Assembly: GCF_902158555.1 (NCBI RefSeq)
Contig: NZ_CABGGS010000012.1
Span: 420,880 to 484,879 of the forward strand
Direction: 5' to 3'
Origin: Klebsiella spallanzanii
Lineage (GTDB): Bacteria > Pseudomonadota > Gammaproteobacteria > Enterobacterales > Enterobacteriaceae
Length of the DNA stretch: 64,000 nucleotides
Part shown: piece by piece, positions 27,977-36,424 of the stretch
How positions within the stretch are numbered: position 1 is the stretch's first letter
Layout of the letters: each line of letters begins with the position of its first letter
Notes under the pieces: model-generated
What the model saw: only the letters and a program-made list of their open reading frames with translations
What the model was told of the DNA's origin: nothing
Databases searched by the model: none
Position numbers and translations under genes: made by a program

Positions 27977-29647
27977 TTGTGGGTAAGGCACCCAACTGCC
28001 GCCGTTTAGCTGGACATAAGGTTTACCTTGATACTGAATGACGACGGCGTTGGAGTTTTCCGACACCGCCGCGCTCTGCGGCAGGTTAGCAATATACTGC
28101 TGCCAGTTGATGTCGTTTTCACCAAACATCTTGCCGTCCAGGGCGCGAACCACCAGCTCCGAAACCGCCAGATAGCTACTTGGCTGATCTATTATGATCG
28201 GCGCATCGGGATGCCGCGCCTTAATGCCGAAGAACTTCACCGCCGCCGGGACGTTGGTAATTGAGGGGCTTGGAATATCGCGCAGGCCGGAAACCTGCAT
28301 TTTGTCGCCTTTCAATGCCGCACCGTGTTCCGGTACGACAATGACCATCACCTTACGACCTGATTTTTCCAGCTCAGTGAAGAAACTGTCCAGCTCGTCG
28401 AAGAACTTCTGCGCACGGGCTTTATAGTCTGCAGTTTTGCTCTGGCCTGGATAGTGGTTGCCATCATGCAGCGGCAGCGTGTTGTAGAAGGTTGCAGTGC
28501 GTGGCGTGTTCAGTTTATCCAGCGTCTGCAGCCAGCGGTTTAGCGTCGCCTGGTCGTCATAAACCGGTGAACCATCAAAGCCTTGCAGAATCACCGGCAG
28601 GCCAGTTTGATCCATCAGCGGGCTCTGGATACCGCCCAACGAGCGAAGCTCTTTCAGGAAATCGCCGAAGATACCGTTGTGACCGAGCATCAACTGCTGG
28701 GTAAAGCCCAGCTTCGCCAGGTTTTCAAACAGATAGCATTCGCTGCCCGACGGCTGATACAGGTTGGCGTGGGAGAGCTGGCCGCAGCTGGCGCGCAGCA
28801 GGCGGGCCGCCGCCGGGCCGCTGTAAGAGGTCGCCGAGTTAAAGTTTTTGAACAGCAGATCGAAATGCTTCCACAACGGGTGATCCATTAACCCGGCGGC
28901 TTCGATATCCGACCATGACAGAGAACAGATGTTGATAATTAATACATCAAACGGCTGGGCATCGGCCGGGAGCGCGTCAGGGAAAGGCGTTTTACGTTTC
29001 TGCTCAGAGGCATAGAAGGTATTTAGCCAGTTGGTCAGATTGGCCGACGTCGGCGGCTCGGTTTGCGGCGGGATATCGTTATTCGCCGCTGCGGTATTGG
29101 TCGCTGTTGCCCCTCCGCCGGTATTGGCCGTCGGATTTGCCGTCGCTGTCGTAGGCTGACCTGTCGGCCAAAGGGTGAAAGCGGGCAGCAGCGGGCTGAT
29201 GACCAGCCAGACCATGATCGCCGAGACGAAAACCGTCACCCGCAGCCACTGGCTGATAAACAGCCACAAGACCAGCAGCACAAAGAATGCGCCAACCATA
29301 TTCCAGTTAATAAAGCGGGTCACCAGATCCCAGATGTAATCGGCGCTAAAGCCAGCAATCTGCGAACCCTGGCTGAAGATGCTTTCCGGGCCGGGTAGCC
29401 AGGTATCGTGCCAGAACAGCATCAAACCCAGCGGGATCGCTATCCAGTGGCGCAGGCGGTGCAGCTTATACTGCGGAATTGGCACCAGCAGGAAAGCCAG
29501 AAACACCAGGTTTAACATGGGATGGAAATTGAGGTATCCCGCCCACAGCAAAGCAAACTTCACCAGAAAGTAGAAGTTCCAGCCGGACAAGCCGCGCCAG
29601 TACCGCCAGAGCGGAAGCGACGTAGCGGGTGTTTTTGGATTGGTCAT
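27974..29647 (-). CDS. bcsG: Cellulose phosphoethanolamine transferase BcsG
   Basis: A 557-residue inner-membrane enzyme (E. coli 559) that adds phosphoethanolamine from phospholipid to cellulose. About five helices fill the first 165 residues, followed by a Thr/Ala/Pro linker. The periplasmic alkaline-phosphatase-like domain has the Zn cysteine in INICSLSW, the nucleophilic serine in TSYSGPAA and the metal-binding PEHG. It is last in the minus-strand bcsEFG unit. Its start overlaps the bcsF stop by four bases. Confidence 0.95.
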   Translation of the reverse strand: MTNPKTPATSLPLWRYWRGLSGWNFYFLVKFALLWAGYLNFHPMLNLVFLAFLLVPIPQYKLHRLRHWIAIPLGLMLFWHDTWLPGPESIFSQGSQIAGFSADYIWDLVTRFINWNMVGAFFVLLVLWLFISQWLRVTVFVSAIMVWLVISPLLPAFTLWPTGQPTTATANPTANTGGGATATNTAAANNDIPPQTEPPTSANLTNWLNTFYASEQKRKTPFPDALPADAQPFDVLIINICSLSWSDIEAAGLMDHPLWKHFDLLFKNFNSATSYSGPAAARLLRASCGQLSHANLYQPSGSECYLFENLAKLGFTQQLMLGHNGIFGDFLKELRSLGGIQSPLMDQTGLPVILQGFDGSPVYDDQATLNRWLQTLDKLNTPRTATFYNTLPLHDGNHYPGQSKTADYKARAQKFFDELDSFFTELEKSGRKVMVIVVPEHGAALKGDKMQVSGLRDIPSPSITNVPAAVKFFGIKARHPDAPIIIDQPSSYLAVSELVVRALDGKMFGENDINWQQYIANLPQSAAVSENSNAVVIQYQGKPYVQLNGGSWVPYPQ

Positions 29648-29841
29648 TTTGTTGATTTGCCTTGCCTGGATGCCGCTTCCCGGCGCAATACGCCAGCCGG
29701 TTTGACATAACGGGGTTTAAAGAACATCAGTCTTAATGTGGTGCGAATTCGCCGCTGGTAGTGGCGCGTCAGGTATCCCAGCGGAAAGAACAGCAGGGCG
29801 CACAGGACGACCAACTGAATAATATCGGCAATAGACATCAT
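29644..29841 (-). CDS. bcsF: Small membrane protein BcsF
   Basis: A 65-residue protein (E. coli 63) with one N-terminal membrane helix ([18 protein letters not shown]) and a basic cytoplasmic tail containing [13 protein letters not shown]. BcsF anchors BcsE at the membrane and belongs to the phosphoethanolamine-cellulose module with BcsG. It overlaps bcsE upstream and bcsG downstream by four bases each, a tightly coupled unit. Confidence 0.93.
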   Translation of the reverse strand: MMSIADIIQLVVLCALLFFPLGYLTRHYQRRIRTTLRLMFFKPRYVKPAGVLRREAASRQGKSTK

Positions 29842-31394
29842 AGATTTTGCTCCCCATCGATGGATAAGCGATGTGGCTCAGGGTTTCGACGCCAGCTTCG
29901 CCCGTCGTGGGTCGCGTTGATGGTTTCGTTCTTGCCGAGCGAAATGGGCAGCGGCGTGTTCCAGTTCTCCGGCATAATCCCGCGCATTAGCATAATTTCT
30001 GCCGTTATCTGCTTATCTTCAAACCAAATCATACGGTTAGAGAAAATGTCGCCGGTAGGCAAAGGGAAAATATGGTTTAACGCGGTATCCAGGTCATTCA
30101 CCCGGCAAAATGACAGAAATAACACCAGACGATTGTTACCGATGGTCATGATGTCGCCCATACGGTTGGGTTTACACAGCGTTAGCGCCTGTTCTACCCG
30201 CAGGCCCGGCGCCGGACGCAGCGCCACCATCACGCCTTTGCTATCGGCGGGCAGCATGGTGTTGGCCATAATATTATGCACCGCTTCGCAGAAGGCATCC
30301 CACTTCTGGTAGCCGCGCAGTTTTAGCGGCTGGCTCCAGGTGAGCAGGGTGGCGAACTCTTCCGGGATATGGCGAGTAAATTGCTGTTTTTGCACGCTTT
30401 CTATGAGAGTCAGACAGCGGGATAGCGGCGCGCCGCTGGGAATAACCATATTTGCGCCGCTGCTCAGCAGCAGGCGCTCATCAGTGGCGCGCAGGCTGGG
30501 CGTCTGCTCGCGGACGATAATTTTTAACGCGCTGCCGCGCTGGCGGCGCAGAGTATGGATATAGCGCCCCAGCTGTTCAATTTGTTCATTCTGGGTAATA
30601 GAAAAAATAAGCGTCGCCGCCTGCGCCATTCTCCCGGCGTTGAAAACCGCGTCGTTGGTATCGAATAGCGTCCAGTACTCGGAAAGTGCGGGCGCCCCTT
30701 CCAGCACGCGCAGATGACTCAGAATGACTTTTTCGTCGCTGCGCGGTTGAACCACCGTTTCTTCATCCTGCGCCAGCCGCCAGCCATTTTCATCCTGTAA
30801 AACAATAAGCTGCTGGCGGGCGCTGATGCCTTTTTCGCTGCCCCACCAGGCAATATCGAACAGGTGGCTATCCCCCTGGTAACGAATACTTGCCAGGCCG
30901 GAAAGCGAGCGGTACTCACGTAATAAGGGGGAAAGTTGCTTATCGATATCGTGCCCTGAATTAAGCACTAATAATGAACAACGATGATAATTAGTCCATC
31001 GATATGATTTTTCAACCCAGTTGCATAATTCTTCACTTTTAATATTCTGCCAGGCGTTTTCGGCACATAGCAGAATAAATAAATAATTGCCAGGTTCGAG
31101 GGAACAAACTAAATCCCGGTGCATCTCCTCCAGACCTTCAACACGGTTCGGCATGGTAAATAATGCGACCTTTTCGGGACCAATATTTTTTTCTAATGAA
31201 ATGATTTCTTTGGGGTTATCGCCCATAACGATCGCTGCCACCTGGCTTTTTTTATCCTGGGCAGCAAGCGTATGATTAAGCAGGCTTACCGCGTCGGCAT
31301 GGCGGTCAACGTTAAGCCACCATACTCCACCAACGGGCATATGGCGTACTTCGTCCCATAATGATGAAATACCCAAAGAATATACGATATCCAC
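29838..31394 (-). CDS. bcsE: c-di-GMP-binding cellulose regulator BcsE
   Basis: A 518-residue cytoplasmic protein (E. coli 523). It has an N-terminal degenerate ATPase-like region, a receiver-like domain and a C-terminal degenerate GGDEF (GIL) domain. Two RxxD c-di-GMP sites are visible: RATD (in SLRATDERL, near residue 305) and RMGD (in [10 protein letters not shown], near 413), matching the E. coli RATD and RTGD sites. It increases cellulose output when c-di-GMP is bound and is recruited by BcsF. It diverges from bcsR across a 167-bp AT-rich promoter region. Confidence 0.94.
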   Translation of the reverse strand: MDIVYSLGISSLWDEVRHMPVGGVWWLNVDRHADAVSLLNHTLAAQDKKSQVAAIVMGDNPKEIISLEKNIGPEKVALFTMPNRVEGLEEMHRDLVCSLEPGNYLFILLCAENAWQNIKSEELCNWVEKSYRWTNYHRCSLLVLNSGHDIDKQLSPLLREYRSLSGLASIRYQGDSHLFDIAWWGSEKGISARQQLIVLQDENGWRLAQDEETVVQPRSDEKVILSHLRVLEGAPALSEYWTLFDTNDAVFNAGRMAQAATLIFSITQNEQIEQLGRYIHTLRRQRGSALKIIVREQTPSLRATDERLLLSSGANMVIPSGAPLSRCLTLIESVQKQQFTRHIPEEFATLLTWSQPLKLRGYQKWDAFCEAVHNIMANTMLPADSKGVMVALRPAPGLRVEQALTLCKPNRMGDIMTIGNNRLVLFLSFCRVNDLDTALNHIFPLPTGDIFSNRMIWFEDKQITAEIMLMRGIMPENWNTPLPISLGKNETINATHDGRSWRRNPEPHRLSIDGEQNL

Positions 31395-31561
31395 GGCGTC
31401 CCTCGTGAGACCTGATTTACACTTGATCAGTTTACTAGCGAAAGCGTCAGAGTAAACCTAACATTGAAATTAAAGGACATCAGTTTTAGCATGTAAACAT
31501 AATTTAAGGATGAACTTACACCTCTCGGTTTAATTTATTGTATTTTCCAATGGACAGAGAA

Positions 31562-31750
31562 ATGCCAGCAAAAGAGCCAGCTGTACCCACCGATGCGACT
31601 TTGGGTTACACGTTTCAAAATGATTTCCTGGCGTTAAGCCGGGCATTTTCCCTGCCTGATATTGATTACCACGATATTTCCCGACGCGAGCAGTTAACCG
31701 CGGCGCTGAAACGCTGGCCATTACTGGCTGAATTAGCAGAGAAAAAGTAA
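31562..31750 (+). CDS. bcsR: Cellulose biosynthesis regulator BcsR
   Basis: A 62-residue protein. The start at 31562 gives exactly the E. coli length and alignment; earlier in-frame starts exist at 31550 and upstream. Core: GYTFQNDFLAL, FSLPDIDYHDIS, RWPLLAEL. BcsR forms a regulatory complex with BcsQ that binds the synthase and helps sense c-di-GMP. bcsQ starts 11 bases after its stop. Confidence 0.9.
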   Translation: MPAKEPAVPTDATLGYTFQNDFLALSRAFSLPDIDYHDISRREQLTAALKRWPLLAELAEKK

Positions 31751-31761
31751 GGAAGCCGTTG

Positions 31762-32499
31762 ATGGCTATTCTGGGATTACAGGGCGTGCGCGGCGGCACT
31801 GGCACCACGTCGATTACCGCTGCGCTGGCATGGGCGCTGCAATTACTCGGGGAAACCGTTCTGGTTGTTGATGCCAGCCCGGACAATATGCTGCGCTTAT
31901 TCTTCAACGTTGATTTCAGTCATAAAGAAGGCTGGGCGCGCGCCATGATCGACGGCAATGACTGGCGTGACGCCGGGCTGCGCTATACCTCGCATATCGA
32001 TATCCTGCCTTTTGGCCAGCTTACGCCGGGCGAACGCGAGAATATCGACCAGCTTCAGCCAACGCTGGCGCCGATGGCCGATATTGTACAGAAGCTCCAT
32101 CAGCAGGGCGATCATCGCTGGCTGCTGATTGACCTGCCGGACGGCTACGCGCCGCTGACCCGTTCTTTTATCCCCGTTTGCGACCGCACTCTGGTGGTGG
32201 TGCACCCCGACGGCAACAGCCATATTCGTCTGCATCAGCAGGCGCTGCCGGTGAATAGCGATATTTTGATTAACGACCTGCGCGTCGGCAACCAGCTCCA
32301 GGAAGATTTTTATCAGCTATGGCTGGAGAGCCAGCGCCGCATTCTGCCGGTGACAATTCATCGCGATGAGGCGATGGCTGAGTGTCTGGCGGCGAAGCAA
32401 CCGCTCGGCGAATATCGCCAGGACTCTCTGGCGGCGGAAGAGGTACTGACGCTTGCCAACTGGTGCCTGCTGCACTATGCCGGCAAGGGGGCAGAATGA
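31762..32499 (+). CDS. bcsQ: Cellulose biosynthesis ATPase BcsQ (operon II)
   Basis: A 245-residue SIMIBI-type ATPase. The phosphate loop reads GVRGGTGTTS: the usual lysines of the ParA Walker A are replaced by Arg and Thr, as I recall for E. coli BcsQ (VRGGVGTTT), so this is a family trait. Codon 6 is TTA (Leu), so the K-12 stop mutation at this codon is absent. It overlaps bcsA by four bases. It pairs with BcsR in the synthase complex. Confidence 0.93.
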   Translation: MAILGLQGVRGGTGTTSITAALAWALQLLGETVLVVDASPDNMLRLFFNVDFSHKEGWARAMIDGNDWRDAGLRYTSHIDILPFGQLTPGERENIDQLQPTLAPMADIVQKLHQQGDHRWLLIDLPDGYAPLTRSFIPVCDRTLVVVHPDGNSHIRLHQQALPVNSDILINDLRVGNQLQEDFYQLWLESQRRILPVTIHRDEAMAECLAAKQPLGEYRQDSLAAEEVLTLANWCLLHYAGKGAE

Positions 32500-35117
32500 T
32501 TCGCCTGAGCACGCTGCTGCTGGCCCCGCCGGTCGGTGAACGGCTGAGCGAGCGCTATCGCGACTATCGCCAGCACGGCGCCTCGTGGCTGTCGGCAGCA
32601 TTAGGCTGCCTGTGGGCGTCGTTGGCGTGGGCGTTTATGCCGCTGGAAACGCCGCGCTGGCAGGCGATTCGCGAGCGACACGGCGAGTTCTATCCGCATA
32701 TCAATCCGCATCGGCCGCGCCCGTTGGATCCGCTGCGCTATCTTCTGCAATCGCTGTGGCTGCTGGCGACGCGGGTGCCGGAGCCGGATAAAAAGATTAA
32801 CTGGCGTTCGCTGGCGGCCCTGGAGGGGGTGCAGGGACGCTATGCGCAGTGGCTGGAAAAGCTGCCGGAAAAGGTTAATGCGCGTACCGGTCATCTGGAT
32901 AAGCACAAAGAGCTGGCGCACCTGCATCCGAAGCTGCGGCGGCTGATCCTCGGTACGGTAACCTTTTTCTCGCTGATCCTGGCGCTGCTCTGTATTACTC
33001 AGCCGTTTAATCCGCTGTCGCAGTTTATTTTCCTGCTGCTGCTGTGGGGCGTGGCGCTGCTGGTGCGCCGCATTCCGGGGCGGTTCTCCGCGCTGATGCT
33101 GATCGTACTTTCTCTGACCGTCTCCTGCCGTTACATCTGGTGGCGCTACACCTCAACGCTGAACTGGGATGACCCGGTGAGCCTGGTGTGCGGGATAATC
33201 CTGCTGTTTGCCGAAACCTATGCCTGGGTTGTGCTGGTGCTGGGCTATTTCCAGGTTGTCTGGCCGCTCAACCGCCAGCCGGTCCCGCTGCCGGAAGATA
33301 TGGCGCAGTGGCCGACGGTAGATATCTTCGTGCCGACCTATAACGAAGACCTCAACGTGGTGAAGAACACTATTTACGCCTCGCAGGGGATCGACTGGCC
33401 GAAGGACAAACTGAATATCTGGATCCTCGATGACGGTGGGCGCGAAGAGTTCCGCCAGTTCGCCAAAGACGTCGGGGTGCACTACATCGCGCGAACTACG
33501 CATGAACACGCGAAAGCCGGGAACATCAATAACGCGCTGAAGTACGCCAAAGGCGAGTTTGTGTCGATTTTCGACTGCGACCACGTGCCGACCCGCTCGT
33601 TCCTGCAAATGACTATGGGCTGGTTCCTGAAAGAGAAAGAGCTGGCGATGATGCAAACGCCGCACCACTTCTTCTCCCCGGACCCGTTTGAACGTAACCT
33701 GGGGCGTTTTCGCAAAACCCCGAACGAAGGCACGCTGTTTTATGGCCTGGTGCAGGACGGGAATGACATGTGGGATGCCACCTTCTTCTGCGGCTCCTGC
33801 GCGGTGATCCGCCGCGGTCCGCTGGATGAAATCGGCGGTATTGCCGTAGAAACGGTAACTGAAGATGCCCACACCTCGCTGCGTCTGCATCGCCGCGGCC
33901 ACACTTCCGCTTATATGCGCATCCCGCAGGCGGCGGGTCTGGCGACGGAGAGCTTGTCGGCGCATATTGGCCAGCGCATCCGCTGGGCGCGCGGAATGGT
34001 ACAAATTTTCCGTCTCGATAACCCGTTGTTTGGTAAAGGGCTGAAGCTGGCGCAGCGCGTCTGCTACGTCAACGCGATGCTGCACTTTCTCTCTGGTATT
34101 CCGCGCCTGATTTTCCTGACCGCGCCGTTGGCGTTTCTGCTGCTGCACGCCTATATCATCTACGCCCCCGCGCTGATGATCGCCCTGTTTGTGCTACCGC
34201 ATATGATTCACGCCAGTCTGACCAACTCGAAGATTCAGGGTAAATACCGCCACTCTTTCTGGAGTGAAATCTACGAAACGGTGCTGGCCTGGTATATCGC
34301 GCCGCCGACGTTTGTCGCGCTGATAAACCCGCACAAGGGCAAATTCAACGTCACCGCGAAGGGCGGGCTGGTGGAAGACGAGTACGTCGACTGGGTGATT
34401 TCTCGTCCCTATATCTACCTTGTGCTGCTCAATCTGGTTGGTGTTGGCGTGGGGATCTGGCGCTTTATGTACGGCCCGGAAAACGAAATCCTGACCGTCT
34501 GGGTGAGTATTATCTGGGTGTTCTACAACCTGATTATTCTCGGCGGCGCGGTGGCGGTGTCGGTTGAAAGCAAGCAGGTGCGGCGCTCGCATCGTGTGGA
34601 AATGTCGATGCCGGCGGCGATTGCCCGCGAAGACGGTCACCTGTTCTCCTGCACTGTCCATGACTACTCCGATGGTGGCCTGGGCGTCAAAATTCACGGC
34701 AAAGCGCAGGTGCTGGAAAGCCAGCACGTTAAGCTGCTGCTCAAACGCGGGCAGCAGGAGTATGCCTTCCCGGTGCGGGTTGCGCGGGTTAACGGCAGTG
34801 AAGTGGGGTTACAGCTGCTACCGTTAAGCAATCAACAACATATCGATTTTGTGCAATGTACGTTTGCCCGCGCAGATACGTGGGCGCTTTGGCAGGATAG
34901 CTTCCCGGAAGATAAGCCGATGGAAAGCCTGCTGGATATCCTGAAGCTGGGGTTCCGTGGATATCGTCACCTGGCGGAATTCTCACCGCCGTCGGTGAAG
35001 GTTATTTTCCGCTCGCTCACCTTGCTGGTGGCATGGGTTGTCTCGTTTATTCCGCGCCGTCCTGAACGTGCTGCGGCGATACTCTCGGCAGAACCGGCGA
35101 TGGCTCAACAATGTTGA
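32496..35117 (+). CDS. bcsA: Cellulose synthase catalytic subunit BcsA (operon II)
   Basis: An 873-residue E. coli-type synthase (872 there). The start at 32496 overlaps the bcsQ stop as ATGA. An N-terminal extension of about 150 residues precedes the main helices. GT2 motifs are DDG (312-314), DCD (360-362), TED (455-457) and QRIRW (493-497), with FNVTAKGG as gating loop. The PilZ domain has RRSHR (696-700) and DYSDGG (723-728). The last codons (AMAQQC) abut the right end of a tnpB insertion, so the final Cys and stop may come from the insertion. Confidence 0.95.
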   Translation: MIRLSTLLLAPPVGERLSERYRDYRQHGASWLSAALGCLWASLAWAFMPLETPRWQAIRERHGEFYPHINPHRPRPLDPLRYLLQSLWLLATRVPEPDKKINWRSLAALEGVQGRYAQWLEKLPEKVNARTGHLDKHKELAHLHPKLRRLILGTVTFFSLILALLCITQPFNPLSQFIFLLLLWGVALLVRRIPGRFSALMLIVLSLTVSCRYIWWRYTSTLNWDDPVSLVCGIILLFAETYAWVVLVLGYFQVVWPLNRQPVPLPEDMAQWPTVDIFVPTYNEDLNVVKNTIYASQGIDWPKDKLNIWILDDGGREEFRQFAKDVGVHYIARTTHEHAKAGNINNALKYAKGEFVSIFDCDHVPTRSFLQMTMGWFLKEKELAMMQTPHHFFSPDPFERNLGRFRKTPNEGTLFYGLVQDGNDMWDATFFCGSCAVIRRGPLDEIGGIAVETVTEDAHTSLRLHRRGHTSAYMRIPQAAGLATESLSAHIGQRIRWARGMVQIFRLDNPLFGKGLKLAQRVCYVNAMLHFLSGIPRLIFLTAPLAFLLLHAYIIYAPALMIALFVLPHMIHASLTNSKIQGKYRHSFWSEIYETVLAWYIAPPTFVALINPHKGKFNVTAKGGLVEDEYVDWVISRPYIYLVLLNLVGVGVGIWRFMYGPENEILTVWVSIIWVFYNLIILGGAVAVSVESKQVRRSHRVEMSMPAAIAREDGHLFSCTVHDYSDGGLGVKIHGKAQVLESQHVKLLLKRGQQEYAFPVRVARVNGSEVGLQLLPLSNQQHIDFVQCTFARADTWALWQDSFPEDKPMESLLDILKLGFRGYRHLAEFSPPSVKVIFRSLTLLVAWVVSFIPRRPERAAAILSAEPAMAQQC

Positions 35118-35197
35118 CGTATTCCCCCACCTTTGCGTTGACTCGACTCAGGAGCGGGATTCTTGCTTCACGGTGGTGACCTTAGCTCCAGAGGGAG
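35118..35197 (-). mobile_element. Right end / possible omega-RNA region of the tnpB insertion
   Basis: Minus-strand sequence after tnpB contains GTGAAGCAAGAATCCC and ends GGTGGGGGAATACGTCAAC, wording typical of the right end of IS200/IS605-group TnpB elements. In such elements the guide RNA overlaps the tnpB 3' end and reads into the flank, here bcsA. The exact boundary was not determined. Confidence 0.45.
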
Positions 35198-36297
35198 TTA
35201 AGGATTTACAGCCACTCCACAAGCTAACACGGCAAGCCCTGCCGCTTTGATATTACGGGCCGCATTAACGTCGCGATCATGGTCTGCGCCGCATTCCGGG
35301 CAAGACCATTTACGAACATCAAGAGGCATTTTTTGCATGGTGAAACCGCAACAGCTACAGCGTTTTGAGGACGGGAAAAACGGGTCGATTGCGACCACTG
35401 AACGCCCGGCCCATTCGCCCTTATATGCAAGCTGGCGCGTGAACTCGCCCCAGCCTGCGTCTGCTATCGCTCTGGACAGCGACGGGTTGCGGATCATGTT
35501 CTTCACCTTGAGGGATTCGACGCAAACGACTTGGTTCTCGTTTATCAGTTTGCGGGTGGCCTTGTGCAAGTCATCCATTCGGCAATCGGCAATTTTCGCG
35601 TGGAGTCGGGCCACCTTTAAGCGGGCTTTGGCGCGGTTTTTCGAGCCTTTGACCTTTTTGCTTAACCGGCGCTGGAGCAGCGCCAGGCGGACCGCGTATT
35701 TAGCGGTATGGCGGGGATTGCCGGACTTGAATCCGGTATCGGTGACGAACAAATCTTTTAAACCGACATCAATGCCGACCATTTTTGCGGTGACCGGCAG
35801 TGATACAGGTTCAAACTCGCAGATACAGGAGACGAAGTATCTCCCGGCGGCGTCTCTGGACAGGGTGACAGTAGACGGTGCAGACGGTAATTCACGGCTC
35901 CAGCGCACGTCTAAGGGCGTATGTACAACTTGCCATTGCGATATTTAAAGGCGCTGGCGGTTAATTCAGCAGCCTGTTTATGGCGCTTACTTTTGAATGC
36001 CGGGTATTTGGCACGCCCGGCGAAAAAGTTAGCAAAGGCGGTCTGTTGGTGGCGCAGCGACTGCTGGAGTGGCACGCAGGAAACGTCATTGAGCCAGGCA
36101 AATTCAGGCTCTTTTTTCAGTGCTGTTAATCGGGCGCTGGCCTGGATGTAGCCCATTTTCTCTTGCCGTTCGTCGTACGCATCAATGCGCCAGCGAAGGA
36201 TTAAATTGTAGACGAAACGCACACAGCCGGACGTCCGGGCCAGAAGCTCAACCTGATCGGGCGTTGGATAGAATCGAAATTTATATGCGCGTTTCAT
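35198..36297 (-). pseudogene. tnpB: Broken IS200/IS605-family TnpB nuclease gene
   Basis: Two frames make one TnpB. 35911-36297 encodes the N-terminal part (MKRAYKFRFYPTPDQ to FKYRNGKLYI), then a stop. 35198-35908 encodes the rest from a different frame (PLDVRWSRELP onward). About four or five codons seem missing at the junction near 35910, with a frame change. The nuclease residues are still present: GIDVGLKD (Asp), CVESLKV (Glu), DRDVNAA (Asp), and a zinc ribbon CSCC/CPEC. No tnpA lies nearby. It is a TnpB-only insertion between bcsA and bcsB, transcribed against the operon. Confidence 0.88.
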
Positions 36298-36424
36298 GGT
36301 TTCGCAAGATACGCACAATTATGCGAGGGTTATTGATAGTGATCAAATATACAGTATTCATGTACGAAAACCGCCTCCACTCCTCCCTCACCTCCATCGG
36401 TGGGGGGATCCTGGAGGCATATTG
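36298..36424. mobile_element. Left end of the tnpB insertion and bcsB leader
   Basis: Upstream of tnpB on its own strand, TTGAT followed by CACTATCAATAACCC may mark the transposon-associated motif and left end (around 36340). The remaining ~85 bases to bcsB carry the hairpin at 36373-36418. Boundaries are uncertain. Confidence 0.35.
36373..36418 (+). promoter_or_regulatory. Hairpin pairing with the bcsB Shine-Dalgarno
   Basis: GCCTCCA (36373-36379) is perfectly complementary to TGGAGGC (36412-36418), which contains the bcsB ribosome site GGAGG seven bases before the start codon. An inner stem, CCCTCAC with GTGGGGG, has one mismatch. In RNA this would hide the ribosome site. Confidence 0.5.

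Larger units (their letters stand above)
27518..27977 (+). repeat. Long direct repeat LDR unit 3
   Basis: Third tandem unit. Its last bases overlap the 3' end of bcsG on the other strand, so its terminator may also serve the bcsEFG transcript in the opposite direction. Confidence 0.88.

Noticed and set aside
29838-31394. Loss of the BcsE I-site because PTGD has no arginine
   Set aside because: The true site is RMGD about 35 residues earlier; PTGD is a different conserved stretch.
31762-31800. Premature stop in bcsQ as in E. coli K-12
   Set aside because: Codon 6 is TTA and the frame is intact to 32499.
35198-36297. Functional cas12-like effector or CRISPR system
   Set aside because: Size, zinc ribbon and right-end sequence are those of IS200/IS605 TnpB; no repeats or cas genes are present and the gene is frameshifted.
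35108-36424. Native in-frame bcsA-bcsB fusion after removing the insertion
   Set aside because: Joining the flanks at an assumed TTGAT target leaves an open frame, but the insertion ends are not certain, and the good ribosome site and E. coli alignment support separate genes.
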